Below, piece by piece: positions 8,847 to 17,252 of a DNA stretch of 64,000 bases. Both the position numbers and the translations under genes were made by a program. The notes under the pieces were generated by a model. That model worked only from the letters and a program-made list of their open reading frames with translations, ran no database searches and was not told the DNA's origin. The stretch comes from Blastopirellula marina (lineage in GTDB: Bacteria > Planctomycetota > Planctomycetia > Pirellulales > Pirellulaceae). The stretch is from contig NZ_PUIA01000094.1 in NCBI RefSeq assembly GCF_002967715.1, positions 124,001 to 188,000 on the forward strand. The letters are read 5' to 3'. Position 1 is the first letter of the stretch; each line of letters starts with the position of its first letter.

Positions 8847-9177
8847 ATGGCGAATTCCTCTAACCGGGTAGGGACAGGGGCGATCGCGGATTACCATCAA
8901 TAGAATGGATTGGCGACCAAAGGTTATTTTCGCCGATCTTACCTGATGTCGGTCAGGCAATCGAGTTGGCAGCTGGCCTGGGGCAATGGTGGGGGGGACT
9001 GCCAGCATTGTCTTTGGGTTATCTTGACCGCCGGACACCTGCCACCTAAATTTATATCCTATATCAGGTTGCGACGGCTTCCCTACTTACTGACCCCTGC
9101 CAGGGCAAAATACGAATGTTTTGCATTAGGGCAGTGGGATCGACTCCAGACCTTGAAAATCGGAAAGGTAGTCGGGC
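8847..9177. other. Intergenic between divergent tsaB and metallophosphoesterase genes
   Basis: 331 bp. A plausible plus-strand promoter is TTGACC at 9024-9029 and TAAATT at 9047-9052 (17-bp spacer), giving a leader of about 120 nt before the phosphoesterase start. Nothing else was recognised. Confidence 0.4.
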
Positions 9178-9930
9178 GTGAAACGTGCCCTCATCAGCGA
9201 CATCCACGGTAACTTGGAAGCCTTGAACGCGGTCTTGGACGACATTCGCCAGCAAGGAATCAGCGAGATTTACTGCCTGGGCGATGTCATCGGCTACGGC
9301 CCCAACCCGGTCGAGTGCTTGGACATGGTTCGACGCAAGTGCGCCATGTGCCTGCTTGGCAACCATGACCAGGCTGCACTATTCGACCCGGAAGGATTCA
9401 ACCCGGTCGCATTCCGCGCCATTCTGTGGACGCGCGATCAGATCGACAACTCGTCTGGCGGTGCTGCTGCCGTGAACGAGCGATGGGACTTCCTGGGTGA
9501 GCTTCCGCGAACGCACGTCGAGCCGAATCGGCTGTACGTGCATGGTTCGCCTCGTGATCCAACTAACGAATACGTCTTCCCGGAAGACGTTTACAACCAG
9601 CGGAAGATGGAGAACCTGTTCGAGCGCGTCGAGCAGTTCAGCTTCCAAGGTCATACGCACATCCCTGGCGTGTTTACGCCGAGCCTGGAGTTCTTCGGCC
9701 CCGACGAGTGCGATCACGAGTACCGATTTGGCGACGAGAAGGCATTGTTCAATGTCGGTAGCGTCGGCCAGCCGCGCGATGGTGATCCGCGGTCGTGCTA
9801 TGTGATTCTTACGGACGAATCGATCGTCTTCCGCCGTGTGGAATACGACACCGAAGTCACGGCAAAGAAGATCTACGACACGCCTCAGTTAGACAACATG
9901 CTGGGTGACCGGCTGCGAGATGGTCGCTAA
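9178..9930 (+). CDS. Calcineurin-like metallophosphoesterase (copy 1)
   Basis: The 250-residue cytoplasmic protein has the ordered metal ligands of the calcineurin-like family (YfcE/MJ0936-type): DIHGN at 6-10, [21 protein letters not shown] and GHTHIPG, closing with [11 protein letters not shown]. These enzymes hydrolyse phosphomonoesters or diesters using two metal ions; the substrate is not evident. The start is GTG 9178, where the protein begins directly with the first beta strand. A paralogue with the same motifs follows 54 bp downstream, so this is a tandem duplication and probably one transcript. Confidence 0.9.
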   Translation: MKRALISDIHGNLEALNAVLDDIRQQGISEIYCLGDVIGYGPNPVECLDMVRRKCAMCLLGNHDQAALFDPEGFNPVAFRAILWTRDQIDNSSGGAAAVNERWDFLGELPRTHVEPNRLYVHGSPRDPTNEYVFPEDVYNQRKMENLFERVEQFSFQGHTHIPGVFTPSLEFFGPDECDHEYRFGDEKALFNVGSVGQPRDGDPRSCYVILTDESIVFRRVEYDTEVTAKKIYDTPQLDNMLGDRLRDGR

Positions 9931-9984
9931 CAACGCTGGACCTTCTCGCATGGCGAATCAGCATTCAGCAAGATCGAGACAACG

Positions 9985-10734
9985 ATGAAAACTGCAGTTG
10001 TCAGCGACATACATGGCAACCTCGATGCCCTTCAGGCCGTTCTGAAAGATATTGAGTCGCAAAAAGTCGATCGCATTTTTTGCCTGGGGGATGTCGTAGG
10101 CTATGGCCCGAACCCGCGGGAATGCGTCGACATCGTTCGCACGTTCGATCTGTGCATCTTGGGCAACCACGATCAGGCTGCCCTGTTCGATCCGGAAGGT
10201 TTCAGCCACGGTGCCGAACAGGCCATCTTCTGGACGCGGAAGCAGCTGGAAAGTGGCGAAGACCAGGACTCAACCCTTAGCCGTTGGCACTTTTTGTGTG
10301 GCTTGCCACGGACGCATACCGAAGAGAACCGCTTGTTCGTGCATGGTTCGGCTCGAAATCCGCTGTGCGAGTACGTCTTCCCAGAAGACATCTACAATCC
10401 GAAGAAGCTCGAGAAGATTTTCGCGCTGGTTCCGAACGTATGCTTTCAAGGTCACACGCACGTTCCTGGCGTGTTTTACGAGTCGGCCCAGTTCATGAGC
10501 CCGACCGATTTCGAGAACAGCACGTACCACTTCAACGGCGACAAGGCGATGATCAACGTCGGCAGTGTCGGCCAGCCACGCGACGGTAACCCGCGTAGTT
10601 GTTACGTGATTGTGGACGAGAAGACGGTCCAGTTTCGCCGGGTCGAGTACTGCATCGACACAGTCGCCAACAAAATCCGCGGTATCGACGAGTTGGACGA
10701 CTCTCAAGGCGAGCGTCTCTATGAGGGACACTAG
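9985..10734 (+). CDS. Calcineurin-like metallophosphoesterase (copy 2)
   Basis: The 249-residue protein is a close paralogue of its upstream neighbour. The shared blocks are [71 protein letters not shown] and [19 protein letters not shown]. All expected metal ligands are intact in both copies, so both are probably active. The copies differ mainly in the middle (residues 70-95) and in the segment before the final NVGSVGQ block, which may shift substrate preference. Together they read as an old tandem duplication, not a recent one. Confidence 0.9.
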   Translation: MKTAVVSDIHGNLDALQAVLKDIESQKVDRIFCLGDVVGYGPNPRECVDIVRTFDLCILGNHDQAALFDPEGFSHGAEQAIFWTRKQLESGEDQDSTLSRWHFLCGLPRTHTEENRLFVHGSARNPLCEYVFPEDIYNPKKLEKIFALVPNVCFQGHTHVPGVFYESAQFMSPTDFENSTYHFNGDKAMINVGSVGQPRDGNPRSCYVIVDEKTVQFRRVEYCIDTVANKIRGIDELDDSQGERLYEGH

Positions 10735-11018
10735 CTCCCAACCGCTGGGTGAATCTCGAATTTCTTTTCGCGATATATTGCCTAACTCACCCGTTTTTCG
10801 GCAAATGTCGCGTATCTGCCGACGAAGAAGCCTTGTGGCGTTTCCAAGACCGCACTTAAAAGCGAGAATAGGGCGGATTGGTTGACACGCGGTACCTCGC
10901 TGGTAAGGGGAAAATCACCCTCTTAGGAAGCAGCTCGGACCAGCTATCATGACCACCCTGTCATTTTTGAATGATTCGGTAGATTCCTTTTTAGTTTTCA
11001 TCGCAAGGACTTTCGCTC

Positions 11019-13355
11019 GTGGAACGGCGCCACATCACGTTCATCTTTCTTGCCGCATCGCTGCTGCTGACTTTCAACCTTCTGAGCAATATGAACAAGC
11101 CAGAGGAGAAGCCGGAAGATGCGCGAGAGGATCTGGTCGAAGTCGACACCGATGCCAATGCCCCCAAGATTGGCAAGCCCGGTGATGAAAACGATGCCCC
11201 TGTCGAAGCGGACAAGGTCACTTACGACCGCCAGTTCGCGACGCTAGGTTCGGTGAATCCCGAAGACGGATACCGCATGCTTGTGACGCTCGATTCGAAG
11301 GGAGCTTCGGTTCACCGCGTTGAACTGAGTAACCCCAACTATCAAAGCTACGAGCACGACGACGACGGTGGCTACCTTGGCCAGCTGGCCTTCGACGAGA
11401 CCGACGGCCACGGCGTGAAGATCAATGTCATCGGTCCCGGCACGCCAGCGGCTCAGGCCGTCGCCAAAACCGAAGGGGTTGAAGCAGGGCTGAAGGTTGG
11501 CGATACGATCGTTTCGATCAATGATCAGGTCGTCACCGATATCAAGAGCTTTCAAGAGGTGATGCGCGGCACAAAGCCGCGTGGTGAGATTCAGGTCACC
11601 GTCGAACGCCCTGCTGCCGCCGAAGGGGAAGCCGCCAAGAAGATCGCCTTTACGGTCGCGCTTCGTAAACACCCGGTTGAGGTCATCAAGCCGGATGTTT
11701 CCAAAATCACCGGTCCTAACGGCCTGCCCCAGGAATTTGTGCACCCACCAGCCTATCTGACGACGCTCGCTCAGATTGGGTCGCTCACGGCACGCGAAGG
11801 CAATGCCCAGTACAAGAGCCTGGCCGAGATCAAAGGAATTCCTTCGCTGATCGATGGCAACTGGAAGACCACACAGGTTTCGGAAGACGAAGTTCATTTC
11901 GAGATGACATTGTTCCCCAGCGATCTGAAGCAACTGGGAGACAATCGCAAGCTGCGACTGGTGAAGAAATTCAAACTGCCCAAGGTCACCGAAGAGATGA
12001 CCGACGCGGAAGGATTTCATATCGACTACGACCTGGAAATTCATAACGAGTCGGAAGATTCGCTCAGTGTCGCTTACAAACAACTCGGACCGACAGGCTT
12101 GCCCCTGGAAGGTTGGTGGTACGCCCACAAGATCAGCCACGGCTTCGGTACCGCTGGTATCCGCGACGTGACATGGGAATCGGAAGATGGGAGCGACTTC
12201 CGGTTGTTTACCGTTTACGACCTGGTGGAACGTGCCCAGAAGGAAGGTGCCGATCCGCAGACGCCCCTCTACAACTTAGACAGCAATGTCAAAACCAAGT
12301 TTGCTGGCGTCGACGCACAGTACTTCAATAGCTCGCTGATTCTGGATCACGAGAACAGCTCGACTTCAATCGACCTCGCCCAGGCAACCGGGGCTCCGAT
12401 TGCCCCGATCGATGACTCGTACGAACCGAAAACGGACTGCACGTTTACGCTGCAAAGCCGAGCCTATCCGATCGCCGGCGGTCAAACGGTGAACCAGAAG
12501 TTCCGTATCTTCGCCGGTCCGAAAAAGACCGACGTGTTGAAGCATTACGGCCTGGGTAAGGTTGAGTATTACGGCTGGTTCAGCCCCGTCTCGTCGATTC
12601 TGCTAGTTGTGCTGCATGCGTTGTACTCGGTGCTGGGAAGCTACGGCCTGGCGATCATCGTGCTGACACTGATGGTGCGTGGTGCGATGCATCCGATTAG
12701 CCGCAAGCAGGCTAAGAACATGCAGATACAGCAGGCTCTGGCTCCTGAAATTAAGCGAATCAGCGACCAATACAAAGACGATCCCGAAGGCCGATTGAAG
12801 GCTCAACAGGATCTGTTCAAAAAGCACAACTTCAACCCGGTGGGCGGCTGCTTGATGATGTTCATCCAGTTGCCGATCTTCCTTGGTCTGTACCGCGCCC
12901 TGGCAGTCGACTTCCAACTGCGTCAAGCGCCGCTGATTCCTGGTATGTCGTGGGCCTCTAACCTGGCCGCTCCCGACCAACTGCTGTACTGGGGCGATTG
13001 GATGCCAGAGTTTATCACGCGTCCAACCGGCTTCCTCAGCTTGGGTCCGTACCTCAACATTTTGCCGCTGATCACGGTGGCGTTGTTCCTGGTGCAGCAG
13101 AAACTATTCATGCCGCCGCCGCAAGACGAACAACAAGCGATGCAGCAGCGGATCATGACCATCATGATGATCTTCATGGGTGTCATGTTCTTCAAAGTCC
13201 CCTCGGGGCTATGTATCTACTTCATCACCTCCAGCATCTGGGGCATCGTCGAACGAAAGCTGCTTCCTAAACCGAAGAACATCCCTGTGGTGATCGAGGC
13301 CAAGAAGGAAGAGATCAAGCAGCCGAAAGTCCGCCAGACGAAGAAGAAAAAGTAG
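11019..13355 (+). CDS. yidC: Membrane protein insertase YidC with an inserted PDZ-like domain
   Basis: YidC inserts and folds inner-membrane proteins, alone or with SecYEG. The 778-residue protein has the N-terminal TM (7-24), a large periplasmic region, and the conserved five-TM insertase core from about residue 520: MVRGAMHPISRKQ with the conserved Arg, then GGCLMMFIQLPIFLGLYRAL. The tail is basic (KVRQTKKKK). Inside the periplasmic part, about 135-215, lies a PDZ-like module (GVEAGLKVGDTIVSINDQ, then VMRGTKPRGEIQVTVER), which the standard proteobacterial YidC lacks. It starts at GTG 11019 with AAGGAC about 8 bp upstream. mnmE follows after 24 bp, the same gene order as the conserved yidC-mnmE cluster, but rnpA, rpmH and jag are absent. 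A TTGACA at 10882 may mark the promoter. Confidence 0.95.
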   Translation: MERRHITFIFLAASLLLTFNLLSNMNKPEEKPEDAREDLVEVDTDANAPKIGKPGDENDAPVEADKVTYDRQFATLGSVNPEDGYRMLVTLDSKGASVHRVELSNPNYQSYEHDDDGGYLGQLAFDETDGHGVKINVIGPGTPAAQAVAKTEGVEAGLKVGDTIVSINDQVVTDIKSFQEVMRGTKPRGEIQVTVERPAAAEGEAAKKIAFTVALRKHPVEVIKPDVSKITGPNGLPQEFVHPPAYLTTLAQIGSLTAREGNAQYKSLAEIKGIPSLIDGNWKTTQVSEDEVHFEMTLFPSDLKQLGDNRKLRLVKKFKLPKVTEEMTDAEGFHIDYDLEIHNESEDSLSVAYKQLGPTGLPLEGWWYAHKISHGFGTAGIRDVTWESEDGSDFRLFTVYDLVERAQKEGADPQTPLYNLDSNVKTKFAGVDAQYFNSSLILDHENSSTSIDLAQATGAPIAPIDDSYEPKTDCTFTLQSRAYPIAGGQTVNQKFRIFAGPKKTDVLKHYGLGKVEYYGWFSPVSSILLVVLHALYSVLGSYGLAIIVLTLMVRGAMHPISRKQAKNMQIQQALAPEIKRISDQYKDDPEGRLKAQQDLFKKHNFNPVGGCLMMFIQLPIFLGLYRALAVDFQLRQAPLIPGMSWASNLAAPDQLLYWGDWMPEFITRPTGFLSLGPYLNILPLITVALFLVQQKLFMPPPQDEQQAMQQRIMTIMMIFMGVMFFKVPSGLCIYFITSSIWGIVERKLLPKPKNIPVVIEAKKEEIKQPKVRQTKKKK

Positions 13356-13379
13356 CGACTTGCGTTGCGCTGCCAAGCT

Positions 13380-14732
13380 ATGGACCTGGAACAAACGATC
13401 GTCGCGATTTCGTCCGCGCCGGGCATCGGTGGCAGGTCGATTATTCGCCTGAGCGGAGCCAACGCGGTCTGCTTGGCACTCAGCGTAACGACCAAGCCAG
13501 ACGCGGCGACATTCACCACATCGCAAGTCATCCCCTTGGAGATTTGCCTGCCAGGTGAGCGTAGACTGCTGGCCGACTTTTGGATCTGGCCCACCTCGCG
13601 CAGCTACACAAAACAGCCGCAGGTCGAAATCCATCTTCCCGGCAGCCGTGCACTCGCCGACCTGGTTCTGCTGGACTTGCGTCGCGCTGGTGCTCGTTTG
13701 GCTCAACCAGGCGAGTTCACTATGCGGGCCTTTCTGGCCGGCCGGCTTGATCTTACCCAGGCTGAAGCGGTGCTCGGCGTGATCGACGCCCACGGCGAGC
13801 AGCGATTTCAATCGGCACTGCGGCAACTCTCTGGCGGACTTTCCGGCCCGCTGCAAAACGCACGCAATGACTTGATCGAACTGTTGGCACTACTGGAAGC
13901 GGGACTCGACTTCGTCGAAGAAGACATCGAGTTCATCGAGATGGAAGAGCTTCAGCGACGCGTCACCGAAATCTACGACTCGCTTGCGCAGCTTCGCGAT
14001 CAGATACGAACGCGGTCGACCAACCAGGCGCTACCCAAGGTCGTCCTGCTTGGTCTGCCCAATGCCGGCAAGAGCAGCCTGTTCAATGCGATCGCTGGCT
14101 CGGACGAGGCGATTACCTCCCCCATCTCAGGGACCACACGTGACTTCATTACCCGCGATGTGTGCTGCGAGAACATCGACGTTCAATTGGTCGATACGGC
14201 TGGGCACGAAGCGGTCGAGGACGGCGACGTCATCCGAAAATTTATGGCCGATCAAACCCGATTCGCCACCGAGGATTGCGACATCGGCATTCTCTGCGTC
14301 GATGCAGAAGCTGGGATGTCGGCACAAGACCGCGAACTTAGCCAACGAATTCCAGCCGATCAGTTGCTCATCGTCGCCACCAAGTGCGACACTCCGGAAT
14401 CAGGCTGTCCGCCATTTGCCGCGTATGCGACCAGCGCCAAGACAGGCAGCGGCGTGGCATCACTGCAACAAGCCATTGCCAATAAGCTTAGGGAAATGGA
14501 ACTAACGGAAGATACCTTGGTTCCCAGCTCGGCAGTCCGCTGCCTGGGGGCGATTGAACAAACGCTGGGTGCGCTAACCACCTGCTTGGAGGGCATCGCG
14601 GGATATCACTCCGAGGAATTGATCGCTTCTGAGATCCGTTACGCTATAGGACAGCTTTCTGAGGTGGTGGGTGCTGTCTATACGGATGACATACTCGACG
14701 TGATCTTCTCCCGATTTTGTATTGGAAAATAG
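13380..14732 (+). CDS. mnmE: tRNA modification GTPase MnmE (TrmE)
   Basis: MnmE works with MnmG to place the cmnm5 group on the wobble uridine of certain tRNAs. From the ATG at 13380 it is 450 residues, the usual length. The N-terminal formyl-THF-binding domain begins TIVAISSAPG. The inserted G domain has G1 GLPNAGKSS (about 224-232), G2 SGTTRD, G3 DTAGHE and G4 TKCD (in place of NKxD). The C-terminus keeps the family motif FCIGK with the catalytic-site Cys. It lies 24 bp behind yidC and is probably co-transcribed. Confidence 0.96.
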   Translation: MDLEQTIVAISSAPGIGGRSIIRLSGANAVCLALSVTTKPDAATFTTSQVIPLEICLPGERRLLADFWIWPTSRSYTKQPQVEIHLPGSRALADLVLLDLRRAGARLAQPGEFTMRAFLAGRLDLTQAEAVLGVIDAHGEQRFQSALRQLSGGLSGPLQNARNDLIELLALLEAGLDFVEEDIEFIEMEELQRRVTEIYDSLAQLRDQIRTRSTNQALPKVVLLGLPNAGKSSLFNAIAGSDEAITSPISGTTRDFITRDVCCENIDVQLVDTAGHEAVEDGDVIRKFMADQTRFATEDCDIGILCVDAEAGMSAQDRELSQRIPADQLLIVATKCDTPESGCPPFAAYATSAKTGSGVASLQQAIANKLREMELTEDTLVPSSAVRCLGAIEQTLGALTTCLEGIAGYHSEELIASEIRYAIGQLSEVVGAVYTDDILDVIFSRFCIGK

Positions 14733-14787
14733 TCTGATTATCTTGTATTTTTGTGCCGGGTTTGATTGCATAAAGCTTATCTAATCG

Positions 14788-14804
14788 CTAAGTTGACAAC
14801 TTAG
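14788..14804. promoter_or_regulatory. Perfect palindrome, candidate operator
   Basis: CTAAGTTG and CAACTTAG flank a single A, giving an 8-bp perfect dyad. It covers a TTGACA hexamer and lies about 195 bp before the Gfo/Idh oxidoreductase start. A homodimeric regulator binding over a -35 element is a reasonable guess, but no matching -10 was identified. Confidence 0.4.
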
Positions 14805-14998
14805 GCGGCACACGAGGGGTCTACACTGAGCGTGCGGTCACGGCCGATTTGTCGCCACATCCTGCCACCTTAGTTCCTTTCCAGCCTTTCCTTTTTCGCC
14901 AATTACCGCTTCTTCGGTCTTGCCCGCTTTGTATTTCTTTCTTGAGCACAAGGCCCGCCGGAAGCAATGGTTTTGCAAATCCACGAGGAGATAAGTAC

Positions 14999-16351
14999 AT
15001 GCGTTCGAATCAGAATCGTCGTAACTTCATGAAGCTGACGGCTGCGGCCGGTGCCGGCTTCTGGGCTGCCGGTGGTGTGCAGGCCCAAGAGACGAAATCC
15101 CCCAACGAAAAGATCAACTTCGCCAGCATCGGTATCGGCGGTAAAGGTTCGAGCGACTCGAATGACGCTGGCCGCGCCGGCAACATGGTGGCCATCGTTG
15201 ACATCGACCGAGAACGCCTGGAACAAGCGGGTGCTCGCTTCCCCGACGCGAAGCAATACACCGACTACCGCGCGATGCTGACCGAAATGGGCGACAAGAT
15301 CGACGCCGTTACCGTCAGTACCCCAGACCACTCGCACGCTCCAGCTTCGGCCATGGCCATGAAGATGGGCAAGCATTGCTTCACGCAGAAGCCGTTGACC
15401 CACAGCATCTGGGAAGCACGTCGCCTGGGCGAAATCGCCAAGGAAAATAAGGTCGTTACTCAGATGGGTAACCAAGGTACGGCTGAACGTGGCGTTCGTC
15501 GTGCTGCTGAAATCATCCAAGGTGGCGGCATCGGCGATGTGAAGGAAGTTCACGTCTGGACCAACCGTCCAGTTTGGCCACAAGGTGTCGCGAAGCCAGA
15601 ACCACAGCCAATTCCAGAATCTCTGGATTGGGAAATGTTCATCGGCCCAGCTCCTTACCGCGAATATGCCGACGCTTATCACCCATTCAAGTGGCGTGGC
15701 TGGTGGGACTTCGGTACCGGTGCTCTGGGTGACATGGCCTGCCATACGTTCAACATGGCCTTCATGGCATTGAACCTGCGTGACCCAGTCTCGGTTGAAG
15801 CCGAATCGTCCGGTCACAACGGCCAAACTTATCCAAAGTGGTCGGTGATCAAGTTCGAGTTCCCAGAACTCAACGGTCGTGCTCCGGTCACCATGTACTG
15901 GTACGACGGCGGCAAGCTGCCATCGCCAGAACTGACCAAGGACCTGCCACTGGACGGTGGCAAGCTGTCCAGCAGCGGTAGCCTGCTGCTTGGTTCGGCC
16001 GGCAAGATCTACTCGCCAAACGATTACGGTGCCAAGTTCCACTTGCTGCCAGAAGAAAAGTACAAGGACTACGAAGGTCCCGCTGAATCGATTCCGCGTT
16101 CGCCGGGTCACTTCAAGGAATTCGTCGACGGTATCAAGGGTGGTCCTGAGCCTATGTCGAACTTCCCGAACTACGCCGGTCCGCTGTCGGAAACCATCCT
16201 GCTGGGTAACCTGTCGGTTTGGACCACCGGTGAATCGGGCAAGGGTAAGGTCATCGAATGGGATGCTAAGAACCTGGAAGCCAAGAACGCTCCGGAAGTC
16301 GCCGAGATCATCAAGCCGAAGTACCGCGAAGGTTGGGCTGACCTGATCTAA
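14999..16351 (+). CDS. Gfo/Idh/MocA-family oxidoreductase with Tat signal
   Basis: The 450-residue protein begins with a twin-arginine leader (RRNFMKLTAAAGAGFWAAGG), so it should be exported folded. The NAD(P)-binding Rossmann domain follows (INFASIGIGGKGS, then VAIVDIDRERL), with the family motif EKPLTH varied here to TQKPLTHSIWEA. The C-terminal half holds the substrate-binding beta sheet (WWDFGTGALGDMACHTFN). Planctomycetes carry many such exported oxidoreductases, thought to act on sugars or inositols; the substrate is unknown. The start is supported by GGAG 9 bp upstream. Codon use is strongly biased (CCA Pro, GGT Gly, CTG Leu), unlike the flanking genes. A terminator follows at 16390. 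Confidence 0.9.
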   Translation: MRSNQNRRNFMKLTAAAGAGFWAAGGVQAQETKSPNEKINFASIGIGGKGSSDSNDAGRAGNMVAIVDIDRERLEQAGARFPDAKQYTDYRAMLTEMGDKIDAVTVSTPDHSHAPASAMAMKMGKHCFTQKPLTHSIWEARRLGEIAKENKVVTQMGNQGTAERGVRRAAEIIQGGGIGDVKEVHVWTNRPVWPQGVAKPEPQPIPESLDWEMFIGPAPYREYADAYHPFKWRGWWDFGTGALGDMACHTFNMAFMALNLRDPVSVEAESSGHNGQTYPKWSVIKFEFPELNGRAPVTMYWYDGGKLPSPELTKDLPLDGGKLSSSGSLLLGSAGKIYSPNDYGAKFHLLPEEKYKDYEGPAESIPRSPGHFKEFVDGIKGGPEPMSNFPNYAGPLSETILLGNLSVWTTGESGKGKVIEWDAKNLEAKNAPEVAEIIKPKYREGWADLI

Positions 16352-16389
16352 TTCCGCTATTTGCGGAATGATTGTTGCAACGATTAAAT

Positions 16390-16426
16390 GCGGAGCCGTC
16401 CCCCGGATGGCTCCGCTTTCATTTTT
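16390..16426 (+). terminator. Rho-independent terminator
   Basis: GCGGAGCC (16390-16397) pairs with GGCTCCGC (16409-16416), an 8-bp GC-rich stem followed by TTCATTTTT. It ends the oxidoreductase transcript. Confidence 0.85.
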
Positions 16427-16598
16427 CCTACCCTAAGAATCTGGCGAATCGTTTGCGGGATTTGTCCCACTTCTTATATGATTGGTCTGTGCACACCTCA
16501 GTGGAATCATGCGCCGTAAGTTGGTGACTTCCCTCTGAGTAAGGTCGCCTGCGATCGGTGATGCGATCTAGCCCGCAATTGTCCTCCCGAGTTCCGCG

Positions 16599-17252
16599 AT
16601 GTCGTTACCCCCTTCCGCAACAAAGACGGTTTCAGACGCGCAAGATGTCGCGTCGCAAACCGAATCCGCCTTTGTGCAGTACGATCGCGTCAAGGCTGCG
16701 GAAGAAGATGCGCTATTGATCCAGGCATTGCAATCCAACGACCGCGAAGCGCTCGGGACATTCGTGCAACGTCAGCAAGGGTTTGTCTTTGGTTACCTCC
16801 GTTCGCGGATGGTCGACCCGACCGATGCCGATGACCTGTGCCAGGAAGTCTTTTTGCGATGCCTGGCCGGCAAAGTTCGTTTTCGCGGCGACGTCCCCGT
16901 CCGACCGTGGCTGTTAGGCGTGGCCCGCAACGTTCTGCGGGAACACATTCGCCGCAACAAACGCCGCAAGGAAGTCGAGTGGACCGAGCTATGCCTGGAA
17001 CTCGATGCCCTGACCGAAGACGACACCTCCGACTACCGCGTCGTTCATGGGTGGCTTCATTCGTGCATCGATACGCTCGGCAGTTCGGCCCACGAAGCGC
17101 TCAAGATGCACTACTTCGCTCGCCTTAAGATGGCCCAGATCGCAGAAAAGATGCGGCGGAGCGAAGGAGCCGTAAAGCTTCTCGTTTTCCGTGCCCGCCA
17201 GGCCCTCAAAGATTGCGTCACACGAAAGTCGCGGACCGCTGCGGATGAATGA
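16599..17252 (+). CDS. ECF-type RNA polymerase sigma factor
   Basis: The 217-residue protein has region 2 (REALGTFVQRQQGFVFGYLR, DADDLCQEVFLRCL, PVRPWLLGVARN) and region 4 (AHEALKMHYFARLKMAQIAE, then GAVKLLVFRARQAL). There is no region 1.1 or 3, the definition of a group-4 (ECF) factor. It has a roughly 40-residue N-terminal extension. The stop overlaps the start of the next gene by 8 bp (ATGAATGA), so the two are translationally coupled. The neighbour is membrane-anchored and is therefore the likely regulator (anti-sigma or sensor) of this factor. Confidence 0.92.
   Translation: MSLPPSATKTVSDAQDVASQTESAFVQYDRVKAAEEDALLIQALQSNDREALGTFVQRQQGFVFGYLRSRMVDPTDADDLCQEVFLRCLAGKVRFRGDVPVRPWLLGVARNVLREHIRRNKRRKEVEWTELCLELDALTEDDTSDYRVVHGWLHSCIDTLGSSAHEALKMHYFARLKMAQIAEKMRRSEGAVKLLVFRARQALKDCVTRKSRTAADE

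Noticed and set aside
14903-16111. 402-codon minus-strand open frame
   Set aside because: Antisense to the Gfo/Idh gene. Its protein is Trp/Phe/Val-rich with no family pattern, and the plus strand carries a clear Tat oxidoreductase.
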